Of a stretch of DNA of 64,000 nt, positions 27,310-36,389 are shown in pieces (the first letter of the stretch is position 1; the number at the start of each line of letters is the position of its first letter). The stretch comes from an uncultured Lachnospiraceae bacterium. GTDB lineage: Bacteria; Bacillota; Clostridia; Lachnospirales; Lachnospiraceae. The translations under genes were made by a program, and so were the position numbers. The notes under the pieces are model-generated. The model ran no database searches and had not been told where the DNA came from. It saw only the letters and a list, made by a program, of their open reading frames with translations. The stretch spans positions 1 to 64,000 of the forward strand of contig CAJUDH010000003.1 of assembly GCA_910584845.1 (NCBI GenBank). The letters are read 5' to 3'.

Positions 27310-27957
27310 TCACGCTTCCTTTTCTTCCAATTCTTTTTTTAGTTTTTTCAGCCGGCAATTGAGTTCGACCAAATTCCCCAACTGCTTTTCCTGCCTGATT
27401 TCTTCTTCAAGGGCGGCGATTTCCCTCCGGAGGAGCCTTTTTTGTTCCCCGTGCATAATCGCTTTTTTCAGGCTGCCTACGTTTTGGACCCGGTGAGCAT
27501 CCCCGGTGATTTGCCGGACGAAATTTTCATATGCTTCGTCCAGGTTCCTGCCGTCCAGGCAAAGCGGTATTTTTTTCGGGTCCATCCAGCGGGTATGGAC
27601 GTAAGGGTTGGCCCTTTTGGGGTCAACGCCCTTTTTCCTTTTTCCAATCCAAGCCTGGTATTTCCCTTGGTATTCCAGCAAAAAAAGGATGTGCTCAAAA
27701 ACTTCCTGGTCGATTTGATACAGTATGGCCTGGTCAAACTTTTGCTGGTTCAGCTGTATTTCAAAGACTTCCAGTTCCTTTACCGTGTCTCCTGCAGCCA
27801 GGCCGGATGTGTCCGGTGTAATCCGGTTTTGCCAGATAATCTCATGGATTTGCTCTGAAAATGCCCATTTTAAGGCTAAGGTTGCGGAATAATCTTCATA
27901 AAATTTTTGTTTGGGAATATTTTTGTTGAATTGGGTATCTTTGGGCAAGCCAAACAC
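27310..27957 (-). CDS. DUF4391 domain protein
   Basis: 215-residue protein beginning with GTG (VFGLPKDTQFNKNIPKQKFY) behind AGGAGGGAG. The family signature includes a nuclease-like conserved core: VFEIQLNQQKFDQAILYQID, HILFLLEYQGKYQAWIG and an ENFVRQITG segment. The C-terminal 50 residues form a charged coiled coil. From memory, DUF4391 genes usually neighbour helicase-like genes in defence or DNA-processing loci; here no helicase is adjacent, and the gene faces away from the Ter island with which it shares an intergenic region. Its own promoter is at 28150-28178. Confidence 0.8.
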   Translation of the reverse strand: MFGLPKDTQFNKNIPKQKFYEDYSATLALKWAFSEQIHEIIWQNRITPDTSGLAAGDTVKELEVFEIQLNQQKFDQAILYQIDQEVFEHILFLLEYQGKYQAWIGKRKKGVDPKRANPYVHTRWMDPKKIPLCLDGRNLDEAYENFVRQITGDAHRVQNVGSLKKAIMHGEQKRLLRREIAALEEEIRQEKQLGNLVELNCRLKKLKKELEEKEA

Positions 27958-28149
27958 GGTTCTCCCTCCTGTCCTAAAACATATCCGTAAAATGGTTTCA
28001 GGTATGCATACGGTGTATGGGGAAATGCCCCCCTTTGCCCCTGGTTTTGCCGGGCGGACGGGATAAAATGGCGTAGGCGGGCCGGGCCTGTGGGCCTGGC
28101 AGGACATCGGCAGCAGTGCAGGTGCAGGAAAGGCATTCTCTCTGCAAAG

Positions 28150-28178
28150 ATTATACCATTAAAGAGGAGATTGTTCAA
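28150..28178 (-). promoter_or_regulatory. Promoter of the DUF4391 gene
   Basis: On minus: TTGAAC (28178-28173), 17-bp spacer, TATAAT (28155-28150). The leader before the GTG is about 185 nt and contains the 20-nt repeat at 28031-28050. Confidence 0.75.
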
Positions 28179-28256
28179 TGGATTATGGATAGCCGGGGAG
28201 GCATCGGCGGCAACTGCCGGGCGATTACATATAATTCTTAAAATTTTGTGATTTTT

Positions 28257-28296
28257 TTGATTTATTATCTGTTTGATGATATAATGTCATCAAACA
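28257..28296 (+). promoter_or_regulatory. Operator-promoter of the Ter island
   Basis: TTGATT (28257-28262), 17-bp spacer, TATAAT (28280-28285). The -10 box is enclosed by a perfect inverted repeat, TGTTTGATGA (28270-28279) and TCATCAAACA (28287-28296). A dimeric repressor bound here would directly cover the -10 element. The leader to the TerY start is about 215 nt and holds no other clear gene. Confidence 0.75.
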
Positions 28297-28509
28297 GGAA
28301 TGTTGCCTGTGTGGGGGGGCGTTGCCTGCCGGCGGCGATTTCGGGCAGAAGAAAGATTTCCAGGTAGGGAATGTGTTGCAAAGGCGTCATATATATGATA
28401 GAATTGTTGTTATTATTTAACATAATATCCCCAATTTTCGCAAAAAAATAAGGTTTAGGGACAAAATCCGATAAACGCCGATTCAGCCAAAAGAAAGGAA
28501 GTGCCAATT

Positions 28510-29157
28510 ATGACAGATTTTATCCGCAGGTTACCGGTGTATTTGCTGCTTGACTGTTCTGGGTCTATGATGGGCGAGCCCATAGAGGCGGTGAGGCAAG
28601 GGGTGAAAGCGCTGCTTTCCGAACTTAGGGGGGATCCCCAGGCGCTGGAGACAGCATACCTATCTGTAATCACGTTTGACAGCAAGGCCAGGCAGATTAC
28701 CCCCCTTACGGAGCTGATGCAGTTTAAAGAGCCCCAGCTTAATGCAGGAGGCGCCACGGCTTTAGGGGGCGCCCTCCATGTGCTGATGGACTGTGTCGAC
28801 AGCGAGGTCCGCAAGTCTACGCAGACCCAGAAAGGCGATTGGAGGCCATTGGTGTTTATCCTGACCGACGGTTCCCCCACGGACATAGAAGCTTTCCAAC
28901 AGGCGGCCCAGAAGATAAAAGGCATGAAGACGGCAAATATTATTGCCTGTGCGGCCGGATCCAACGCAGATACTTCCTATTTAAAGCAAATTACTGAGAA
29001 TGTGTTGATGATGAATACCTTATCGGCCGGGGACATGGCCCAGTTCTTCGCCTGGGTTTCCGGTTCCATCAAGATGTCTTCCAAGAGCGTTGACGCAAAA
29101 CCCGGTGAGGCCATTGAGTTACCGCCGCCCCCCCAGGGGTTTGTTGTGGTTCCCTGA
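28510..29157 (+). CDS. TerY-like von Willebrand A domain protein
   Basis: 215-residue soluble vWA protein. The metal-ion adhesion site is complete: DCSGSMMG (DxSxS), a threonine in GGATALGGAL and an aspartate in LTDGSPTD. TerY proteins are assumed to be metal-dependent scaffolds in tellurite/stress systems. I start it at ATG 28510, nine to ten bases after AAAGGA; a GTG three codons earlier sits too close to that site. It ends in a Pro-rich tail. First gene of the island, followed at once by a PP2C phosphatase and a kinase, the arrangement described as the TerY-P triad. Confidence 0.92.
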   Translation: MTDFIRRLPVYLLLDCSGSMMGEPIEAVRQGVKALLSELRGDPQALETAYLSVITFDSKARQITPLTELMQFKEPQLNAGGATALGGALHVLMDCVDSEVRKSTQTQKGDWRPLVFILTDGSPTDIEAFQQAAQKIKGMKTANIIACAAGSNADTSYLKQITENVLMMNTLSAGDMAQFFAWVSGSIKMSSKSVDAKPGEAIELPPPPQGFVVVP

Positions 29158-29212
29158 CCCGTAGGCGGCAGCATGTTCCGGTAATGTGTTTGGAGGCAAA
29201 GGAGGAAGAGGC

Positions 29213-30817
29213 ATGGACGGAACAAAGGGTTCCCCGGCGGCAAAGGGCGCCGGGCCGAAAGGAAACGGGGCCGGTGCACAAGAAAAAGGCCCCCAAGGGA
29301 TAACGGGCATCCAAGCCTGTATCAATGACTATGTGCCGGATGTTTTTGCGGGGCCGGAAGATTCCATTACCCTGCCAGGCCCCATACAGGACGGGCAGAA
29401 AAAGGATAGGCCAGGGCGGCTGGAAAAGCCCATCGAAGACGGCCCGCAGCCCCAAGGGGGTGAAAGTATGCCGGAAGCCGGCTGCCAAGCCCCGGCGCCG
29501 GAAAAAGGGGCGGGGGCCGGCCATCAGGCCCCGGGTGCGGAAAAAAAGGCGGAAGACGGCCGTCGGGCCCCTTCCGGGGAAAGCCCGGTAAAACCGCAGA
29601 GGAAAGCCTTAACGGACGAAGAGGTTACGGGGCATACGGCCAGCTTGTGGAAGTATTTGCCGGTCCCCCTTTCCCAACCGGAACCGGCCCCGGAATACCT
29701 GAGCCATTTTATCCGGTTTCCCGGCAGCCGGGTGGTTGCGGCCCGGGTGCGGGGGAAAAAGCATAAACATGAGGGGACAAATTGTGACGATTGGTATGAA
29801 GTGGCAAATCTGGGGAATATCACGTTGATCGCCGTTTCTGACGGTGCAGGCTCCAAAAAATTTTCCCGCATAGGGGCAAGGGAGTCTTGTAAGGCGGCGG
29901 TAGGCTATTTGTCCGCTGCTTTTAAGAAGGTTTTTGCAGATAATCCCCGGCTATGGGATGTTTTGGGGCGCGAGCTGTCTGACCCAAAGTGCATGGAGGC
30001 CTGCGGGATTTTGGCAGGGGTAGTCCAGGGCTCCGTGTTAAAGGCTATTGAGGCCGTGGAGGCGGCTTATTATTCCCGGGCGGCAGACCCTGCCTACCGT
30101 GACGTGCTGGGGCGTGAGCTGCAGTTTAAGGATTTGTCCGCAACCCTGCTCCTCGCCGTGCTGATCCCCATAAAAGAAGGGGCGAAGGAGCACCTGGCTG
30201 TCACCTGCCAGGTAGGCGACGGGATGATCGCCCTTATCAATACGGAAGGGGATTTTTCCACATCCGTTAAGCTAATGGGTGTGGCGGACAGCGGCGACTA
30301 TTCCGGCGAGACCGAGTTTTTGACCTCCCCCCAGATGCGGAATGTGGAAAGCCTTCAGTCCCGGACAAAAATTTCCCGGGGTGCGGCGGACCTGGCTTTG
30401 GTTATGAGCGACGGCGTGGCCGATGATTATTTCCCCAACGAGACAGAGATGCACCGGCTGTATTTTGACCTGGTGGTCAACGGGGTCCTTAAAGGGAAGG
30501 GGCCGGACCTTACTTTATCTTCCCTGGCCAAAGGGGTTAAGGTATTAAAACGGATCCCAGACCCCCTGGCTTATCCTTGGGTCAATGACCCGAAGGTTAT
30601 GGTTGCGGTCCAATATACGAAACGGATCTGCCAGTCGGCCGGCCTTTCCCTGGAAGATTTATGGAATGACCCTTCTGTGCTGGCATTGGCTAGGTATGAA
30701 CTGGAAGAAGGACAAAAAGAGGCTGTTGACCCCGGCCAGCGGTTGCAGGCCTGGCTTGACAATTATGTGGAGCGGGGGTCTTTTGACGACCGGACCCTGG
30801 TGGTGGCACGGCTGTAA
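29213..30817 (+). CDS. PP2C-family protein phosphatase of the TerY-P triad
   Basis: 534 residues. The first ~165 are a Gly/Pro/Lys/Glu-rich low-complexity segment with imperfect APxxEKxAGxG-like repeats. The PP2C catalytic domain follows, with metal-binding motifs SDGAGSKKFS, QVGDGMIA and LVMSDGVADDYFP, all keeping the acidic residues. It should reverse phosphorylation made by the next gene's kinase. The start at 29213 follows AAAGGAGGA. The long disordered N-terminus is unusual and may tether partners; it contributes most of the GC-rich stretch here. Confidence 0.9.
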   Translation: MDGTKGSPAAKGAGPKGNGAGAQEKGPQGITGIQACINDYVPDVFAGPEDSITLPGPIQDGQKKDRPGRLEKPIEDGPQPQGGESMPEAGCQAPAPEKGAGAGHQAPGAEKKAEDGRRAPSGESPVKPQRKALTDEEVTGHTASLWKYLPVPLSQPEPAPEYLSHFIRFPGSRVVAARVRGKKHKHEGTNCDDWYEVANLGNITLIAVSDGAGSKKFSRIGARESCKAAVGYLSAAFKKVFADNPRLWDVLGRELSDPKCMEACGILAGVVQGSVLKAIEAVEAAYYSRAADPAYRDVLGRELQFKDLSATLLLAVLIPIKEGAKEHLAVTCQVGDGMIALINTEGDFSTSVKLMGVADSGDYSGETEFLTSPQMRNVESLQSRTKISRGAADLALVMSDGVADDYFPNETEMHRLYFDLVVNGVLKGKGPDLTLSSLAKGVKVLKRIPDPLAYPWVNDPKVMVAVQYTKRICQSAGLSLEDLWNDPSVLALARYELEEGQKEAVDPGQRLQAWLDNYVERGSFDDRTLVVARL

Positions 30818-30829
30818 GGAGGCATACGG

Positions 30830-32320
30830 ATGGACAGGACCAAAGAAGCCACGCTGGCAGACGGGACGAAACTGCCTTATGTGGTGAAAAGAAACCCTCC
30901 TCGCGGCGGCATGAAATATACGTATTTTTCACCGGACAAATCTTATGTGGTTCAGTTTTTTAACCGGCCGGAGATGGGGAGGGACCCCAACTTAAGGAGG
31001 CGGCTGGAAGCAATTATCGGAAAATATAACCCCACCCTTTCCGAGGAAAAAGGGGGGGCCAGGGGCAACAGCGAAGCTATGGCAGCCTATTTTTCCGGCA
31101 AATTTTGCTGGCCGAAGGCAATTGTCACCAAGCCGGAGTTTGGCATTGTCTGCCCGGCATACCCATCCAATTATTTTTTTTCGGACGATGTGTCTATCCT
31201 TCCCCAACTGAGTTCAGAATTGAAAGGGAAGGACAAAAAAAGCAAATGGTTTACGTCGGCAAAACTAAGGAGGTATATGAGGGAGGAGGAGCTGGGGGAC
31301 TTCCGCTCCATGGTGCAGATGTCCATTTCCTTAGCCAGGGCCATAAGGAGGATGCACCAGGCGGGGCTGGCCCATTCGGATTTGTCCTGCAATAATGTGC
31401 TGGTAGACCCCATTACGGGAAGCTGTGTGGTCATTGACATCGACTCTTTGGTGGTCCCCGGCGTGTATCCGCCGGAGGTGATCGGGACCAACGGCTATAT
31501 TGCACCGGAAGTTTTAGAAAGTATGTCCCTTCCTTTCGGCGATGCCAAGAGGAGCCTTCCCTGCGCATATACGGACCTCCATGCCCTGGCCGTGCTGATT
31601 TATGAGTATTTGATGCTGCGCCATCCCCTTAGGGGGCCGAAATGTTATTCCAACGACCCGTCCGAGGACGATTATTTGTCCATGGGGCCCAAGGCTTTGT
31701 TTGTGGAAAACCCGAAGGACCGGAGCAACCGGCCCGGGGATCTGGGTGTGACTATTTATGACCATGGGCCAGAGCTGGCGAAACTGTTTTTGCGGGCGTT
31801 TGTGGACGGGCTGCACAACCCCGGCGAGCGTCCCGCGGCCATGGAATGGGAAAAGGCGCTGGTAAAGACCTGGGATTTGCTGCACCCTTGTGAAAACCCG
31901 GACTGTGCCGCCAGATGGTTTGTGCTGTACGATATGAAAAAGCCGGCCTGCCCTTTTTGCGGCCATAAGGTCAGCCCGGACAACCTGGTGAGGCTGCGCC
32001 TCAAAAGCCAGGCCAGGGGCAGGAGCGGCCAGTGGGTCGACGCGGGGCAGGTCAATGTGTACCACAATATGCCGCTGTTTAAATGGCATGTGTTTTCCCG
32101 CTGTTTCCCGGACGAAAAAACCGACCGCGGCATGATGGCCTATGTATGCAAACATCAGGGGCAATGGCTGATGGTCAACCATAATATCCAAGGGATGACT
32201 TCCCCCGGGGGGAGCCTGGTTCCGGTGGGCCGTGCCGTCCTCCTTAGAGACGGCGCCGTTTTCCGGGCGTCCACAGAGGAAAGGGGGCTTTTAATCGAAG
32301 TGGTTTGCGGCAAAGGATAA
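30830..32320 (+). CDS. Ser/Thr-kinase-like protein with C-terminal zinc ribbon
   Basis: 496-residue protein kinase-like enzyme with no membrane segment. The catalytic loop is HSDLSCNNV (Asp184, Asn189), the metal-binding DFG is DID (203-205), and the activation segment ends GTNGYIAPEV. The glycine loop is poorly defined; residues 25-45 may serve. After the kinase lobe comes a four-cysteine zinc ribbon (CENPDC and CPFCGH) and a beta-rich tail of ~110 residues. Starts 12 bp after the phosphatase behind TAAGGAGG. Together with TerY and PP2C it would form a phospho-switch. The substrate is unknown; TerD proteins or the AAA protease downstream are candidates by context only. Confidence 0.88.
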   Translation: MDRTKEATLADGTKLPYVVKRNPPRGGMKYTYFSPDKSYVVQFFNRPEMGRDPNLRRRLEAIIGKYNPTLSEEKGGARGNSEAMAAYFSGKFCWPKAIVTKPEFGIVCPAYPSNYFFSDDVSILPQLSSELKGKDKKSKWFTSAKLRRYMREEELGDFRSMVQMSISLARAIRRMHQAGLAHSDLSCNNVLVDPITGSCVVIDIDSLVVPGVYPPEVIGTNGYIAPEVLESMSLPFGDAKRSLPCAYTDLHALAVLIYEYLMLRHPLRGPKCYSNDPSEDDYLSMGPKALFVENPKDRSNRPGDLGVTIYDHGPELAKLFLRAFVDGLHNPGERPAAMEWEKALVKTWDLLHPCENPDCAARWFVLYDMKKPACPFCGHKVSPDNLVRLRLKSQARGRSGQWVDAGQVNVYHNMPLFKWHVFSRCFPDEKTDRGMMAYVCKHQGQWLMVNHNIQGMTSPGGSLVPVGRAVLLRDGAVFRASTEERGLLIEVVCGKG

Positions 32321-32391
32321 TATTGTGGCCAGATTTTGTTGAGCCCAACCTCGAATGGAGGAAAATGTAATAAGAAAGGACTTTATAAATA

Positions 32392-34983
32392 ATGATAAAA
32401 CAAAACGGTTTGACAACAAGCCAGGTAGAGGAAAGCCGCCAAAAGTACGGCTCTAACGTCTTAACCCAGATACCTCCGGACCCGCTGTGGAAAAAGGTCC
32501 TTGAAGGTTTTAAAGACCCGATGATCCTCATTCTTCTGGTGGCCCTGGTGGTGCAGGTGGCTTTGTTTTTCCTGGGGCAGGCAGAATGGTTTGAGCCCGT
32601 ATGCATTTTAATCGCCATCCTGATTGCCAACGGCGTGGCTTCGGTCAGCGAAAACAAACAGGAAGGGAAAGCTTCCGCTTTAAAAGCCGAGGAAGAGGCC
32701 AAAGAGATGGCTAAGGTAATCCGGGACGGCCAGCTAAAAGAAGTCCATGTCAGCGAGGTGGTCACAGGGGACCTGGTATTTTTGCAGGCTGGCGACAAGG
32801 TTCCGGCAGACGGCCAGGTTGTGGACGGCGAGGTGAGGGTCGACCAGGCAGCGCTCAACGGAGAGACGGAAGAGGCGGAAAAAATCCCCTGTAAGGAGGG
32901 GGATTCCTATGATACGAAAGATTTGCTCAACAAACATTATGCTTACCGTGGAACCGTCGTATGCGGCGGCGAAGCTTATATGGAAATTAAGGTGGTAGGG
33001 GACAAGACGCTGTTTGGCGAGCTGGCCTTGGAAGTCCAGGAAGACACCCGGGAGACTCCTTTGCAGGTGAAGCTGGGGAAACTGGCAAAGCAGATTTCCA
33101 CTTTTGGGTATGTGGGGGCTGTTGCCATCGTGGCGGGGATATTGGCAAAGACCCTGCTTTCCGGCAACATCCCCGCCAATATTTACCAGTGGATCCGCCT
33201 GGTTATGGATGCCATCACCGTGGCAGTGACGATCATTGTCTGTGCGGTCCCGGAAGGGCTGCCGATGCTGACTTCCATCCTGCTTTCTTTCCAAAGCCTG
33301 AAAATGGCCAAGGATAACGTGCTGGTAAGGAAGATCAACGGCCTTGAGACGGCGGGCAGCCTTAGCATTTTGTTCAGCGACAAAACCGGCACCATTACGG
33401 AAGGCCGCCTTTCCGTGGTCGAAATGGCTACGGGGAACGTTAAGGTATTTGAAGGGCTTCGGCAAATGCCGGCAGCCCTTAGGGGGGACCTGGTGACGGG
33501 CATTGGCGTGAACAACAGTGCCAGCGCCGGCGAAGGGGGCATTATTGGCGGCAACAGCACGGACCGGGCCCTCATGTCCTTTTTGGTATCCTCCCAGGCA
33601 GAAGGGGGCATCAACAAAAAAGAAGTGCGTTGTTTCCATGCTTTTGACTCCACGAAAAAAAGTTCCAGCGTAGTCCTGGAGCGGGACGGGAAAGCCATTA
33701 CCTATGTGAAAGGCGCCCCGGAAAAGATCGTGGAAAAATGTACCGGTTATGTGGATGACCAGGGCCAGGTCAAGGCGTTTACGGACAAAAAGCCCCTTAT
33801 GGACTATATGGATGCCCAGGCGGGACGTTCCATGCGCCTTTTGGCGGTTGCCATGGCTTACGGGGAAAACGACGACAAAGACCTGACACTGCTTTGCGTG
33901 GTCAGTATCCGCGACAATGTGAGGAAAGAAGCAGTCCGGGCCATTGAGGAAGTGCAGAACGCAGGTATCCAGGTGGTTATGGTTACCGGGGACCGGAAGG
34001 AGACGGCGGTGGCGATTGCCAAAGAGGCGGGGCTTTTGTCCGGCCAGGGCGACGTGGCCCTGACTTCCGCAGAGATGGCGGAAAAAAGCGACGACGAACT
34101 GAAGGCGCTCCTGCCCCGCCTGCGGGTGGTATCCCGGGCTTTGCCCACGGATAAGAGCCGCCTGGTAAGGGTGGCCCAGGAGCTTAACCTGGTAGTAGGC
34201 ATGACTGGCGACGGCGTAAACGATTCCCCGGCATTGAAAAAAGCAGACGTAGGTTTTGCCATGGGAAGCGGCACCGAGGTAGCGAAGGAAGCCGGCGACA
34301 TTACCATCCTGGACGACAATTTTTCATCCATTGAAAAAGCTATCCTTTATGGCCGTACCATGTTTAAGAGCATACGCAAATTTTTAATATTCCAGCTGAC
34401 GGTGAATGTGGCGGCCGTCCTTACCTGTTTTATCGGCCCGCTTATGGGGGAGAACGTGGTGATGACGGTGATCCAGCTGCTTTTGATTAACCTGGCTATG
34501 GACACGCTGGCTGCCATAGCGTTTGGCAGCGAGCCTGCATTGCAGGAATATATGAAAGAGAAGCCGATCCCCCGCTCGGCCAGTATTATCAGCAGGGGAA
34601 TGATGGCGGAGATTCTGATAAGCGCACTTTACATTACCTTTATCTGTTTAGGCATCCTGTTTGTGCCGTTTATCCGGAACCTTTTTGGGGATGTGGATTC
34701 AACGTACCTGAAATCGGCGCTGTTCGCTACCTTTATGATGGCCATTACCTTCAACGGGTTTAATGCCCGTACCAGCCATCTGAACCCGTTTGAGGGGCTG
34801 GGGAGGAATAAAAACTTTTTGGTTGTGATGTTGTCTATCTTTGCTTTGCAGTTCGTGTTCGTTACGTTTGGCGGGTCCGTGCTCAATGTGGAGGCACTAA
34901 GCGTTTCCGCCTGGCTTATCTGTATGGCCATGGCGTTTTTGGTGATCCCCTTGGATATGGCCAGGAAACTGATTATGAGGTAA
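32392..34983 (+). CDS. Ca2+-type P-type ATPase (PMCA/SERCA family)
   Basis: 863-residue cation pump, IIB-like. Phosphorylation motif DKTGT at Asp330; VPEGLP in M4; hinge MTGDGVNDSPALKKADVGFA; and the M6 signature NLAMDTLAA with Asn and Asp for calcium. The actuator loop reads LNGETEE where TGES is usual (Asn for Thr). Likely exports Ca2+ (possibly Mn2+). It sits between the kinase and the first terD on the same strand with gaps of 71 and 186 bp. TerC, the usual membrane partner in Ter loci, is absent, so the pump may play that part. AAAGGA lies upstream of the ATG. Confidence 0.92.
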   Translation: MIKQNGLTTSQVEESRQKYGSNVLTQIPPDPLWKKVLEGFKDPMILILLVALVVQVALFFLGQAEWFEPVCILIAILIANGVASVSENKQEGKASALKAEEEAKEMAKVIRDGQLKEVHVSEVVTGDLVFLQAGDKVPADGQVVDGEVRVDQAALNGETEEAEKIPCKEGDSYDTKDLLNKHYAYRGTVVCGGEAYMEIKVVGDKTLFGELALEVQEDTRETPLQVKLGKLAKQISTFGYVGAVAIVAGILAKTLLSGNIPANIYQWIRLVMDAITVAVTIIVCAVPEGLPMLTSILLSFQSLKMAKDNVLVRKINGLETAGSLSILFSDKTGTITEGRLSVVEMATGNVKVFEGLRQMPAALRGDLVTGIGVNNSASAGEGGIIGGNSTDRALMSFLVSSQAEGGINKKEVRCFHAFDSTKKSSSVVLERDGKAITYVKGAPEKIVEKCTGYVDDQGQVKAFTDKKPLMDYMDAQAGRSMRLLAVAMAYGENDDKDLTLLCVVSIRDNVRKEAVRAIEEVQNAGIQVVMVTGDRKETAVAIAKEAGLLSGQGDVALTSAEMAEKSDDELKALLPRLRVVSRALPTDKSRLVRVAQELNLVVGMTGDGVNDSPALKKADVGFAMGSGTEVAKEAGDITILDDNFSSIEKAILYGRTMFKSIRKFLIFQLTVNVAAVLTCFIGPLMGENVVMTVIQLLLINLAMDTLAAIAFGSEPALQEYMKEKPIPRSASIISRGMMAEILISALYITFICLGILFVPFIRNLFGDVDSTYLKSALFATFMMAITFNGFNARTSHLNPFEGLGRNKNFLVVMLSIFALQFVFVTFGGSVLNVEALSVSAWLICMAMAFLVIPLDMARKLIMR

Positions 34984-35169
34984 AGCGGTCCGGGGCGGCC
35001 TTTGGCGGGCAAAAGCAGGCGGGGGCCTGCTGCGGCGGGCCGCCTGCAGTGGACGGCCGGTTATCCGCAAGGTTCTTATGGCCTGCGCGGCAAATGCCCC
35101 GGAATGCCGGGGGGCGCGCAGGCTTGCAGAATAGAAGCAATTCATTTTATATTTCAGGAGGAAGAAAAA

Positions 35170-35748
35170 ATGGCAGTTAGTTTGGCAAAAGGGCAAAAAG
35201 TGGATTTAACGAAAGGCAATCCGGGTTTGAGCAAATTGATCGTCGGCTTGGGTTGGGACACCAACCGTTATGACGGCGGCCATGATTTCGACCTGGACGC
35301 GGCGGCCTTTCTTTTGGCCGGCAACGGCAAAGTTTCCAATGACGCGGATTTTGTCTTCTACGGGAACTTGAAACATGCTTCCGGAAGCGTGGAGCATATG
35401 GGGGACAACCTTACGGGGGCGGGGGATGGCGACGATGAGCAGATCAAGGTGGATTTGAGCAAAGTCCCTGCCAATATCGAGAAAATCGGCTTTACGGTCA
35501 CCATCTATGAGTCGGATGTGCGCAACCAGAATTTTGGCCAGGTGGACAACGCCTATATCCATATTATGGACGAGGCTAACAATACGGAGCTGATCCGCTA
35601 TGACTTAGGGGAAGATTTTTCCATTGAGACAGCCGTGGTGGTAGGCGAGCTTTACCGCAATAACGGCCAGTGGAAATTCAATGCCATCGGCAGCGGCTTC
35701 CAGGGCGGATTGAAAGCCCTCTGTCAGAATTATGGCGTCAATGTTTAA
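35170..35748 (+). CDS. TerD-family calcium-binding stress protein
   Basis: 192-residue cytosolic TerD-fold protein with all features of canonical members: GLGWDTNRYDGGHDFDLDAA near the N-terminus, FVFYGN, the acidic GDGDDE loop and VGELYRNNGQWKFNAIG. TerD homologues bind Ca2+ through these acidic loops and are linked to tellurite, phage and oxidative stress resistance. Start at 35170 behind AGGAGGAAG. First of four TerD-fold genes in a row after the Ca2+ pump. Confidence 0.94.
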   Translation: MAVSLAKGQKVDLTKGNPGLSKLIVGLGWDTNRYDGGHDFDLDAAAFLLAGNGKVSNDADFVFYGNLKHASGSVEHMGDNLTGAGDGDDEQIKVDLSKVPANIEKIGFTVTIYESDVRNQNFGQVDNAYIHIMDEANNTELIRYDLGEDFSIETAVVVGELYRNNGQWKFNAIGSGFQGGLKALCQNYGVNV

Positions 35749-35785
35749 AGAAACGGCGGATATGATGCGGTGACAGGAGGAGATT

Positions 35786-36379
35786 ATGGCAGTCGAATTA
35801 AGGAAAGGCCAAAAAGTAAACCTGGAGAAGAAAGGCCCTTCTCTGGGGGAGATATTGATTAATTTAAATTGGAGCCAGCCACAGAAGAAAAGGGGGTTTT
35901 TCGCCCCCAAACCCCAGCCCATTGACCTGGACCTGGGGTGCCTGTTTGAGCTGCAGGACGGGACCCGGGGATGCGTCCAGGCCCTTGGCAATGCGTTCGG
36001 AAGCCTGAACACCCCCCCTTACGTGGCCCTTGACGGGGACGACCGTACAGGAACCAACGCCGGCGGGGAAAACCTTCGGGTAAACGGCGCCATGATCCCC
36101 AAGATCAAACGCCTGCTGATCTATACGTTTATTTACGAAGGGGTGGCCAACTGGCGTGAAGCCGACGGCGTGGTGACGGTGAAATGCCCTGGCAGCCAGG
36201 ACATTATCGTGCGGATGGACGAATATGCCACTTCCCAGCGCATGTGCGCCATCGCCCTGATGGAAAACGCCGACAATGAAACCTTCAGCGTAGAAAAGGT
36301 CGTAAGGTTTTTTGACAGCCATATGCCCATGGACCGGGCCTTTGGATGGGGGCTTAACTGGGTGGCCGGAAGAAAGTGA
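35786..36379 (+). CDS. TerA-like protein (TerD superfamily)
   Basis: 197 residues, single domain. It begins like TerD (MAVELRKGQKVNLEKKGPS) but then follows the TerA pattern: GDDRTGTNAGGENLRVNG, IYEGVANWREADGVVTVKCP and RMCAIALMENA. The GDGDDE loop of TerD is replaced by DGDDRTG. Usual TerA proteins carry an extra domain; this is a short version. AGGAGGAG precedes the ATG. It lies 37 bp after terD and 10 bp before the AIM24 gene. Confidence 0.85.
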   Translation: MAVELRKGQKVNLEKKGPSLGEILINLNWSQPQKKRGFFAPKPQPIDLDLGCLFELQDGTRGCVQALGNAFGSLNTPPYVALDGDDRTGTNAGGENLRVNGAMIPKIKRLLIYTFIYEGVANWREADGVVTVKCPGSQDIIVRMDEYATSQRMCAIALMENADNETFSVEKVVRFFDSHMPMDRAFGWGLNWVAGRK

Positions 36380-36389
36380 GCGGATTTCT

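Noticed and set aside
35097..35112. CCCCGG/CCGGGG hairpin before the first terD as a terminator
   Set aside because: The stem is short and lacks a T-run; the region is simply GC-rich.
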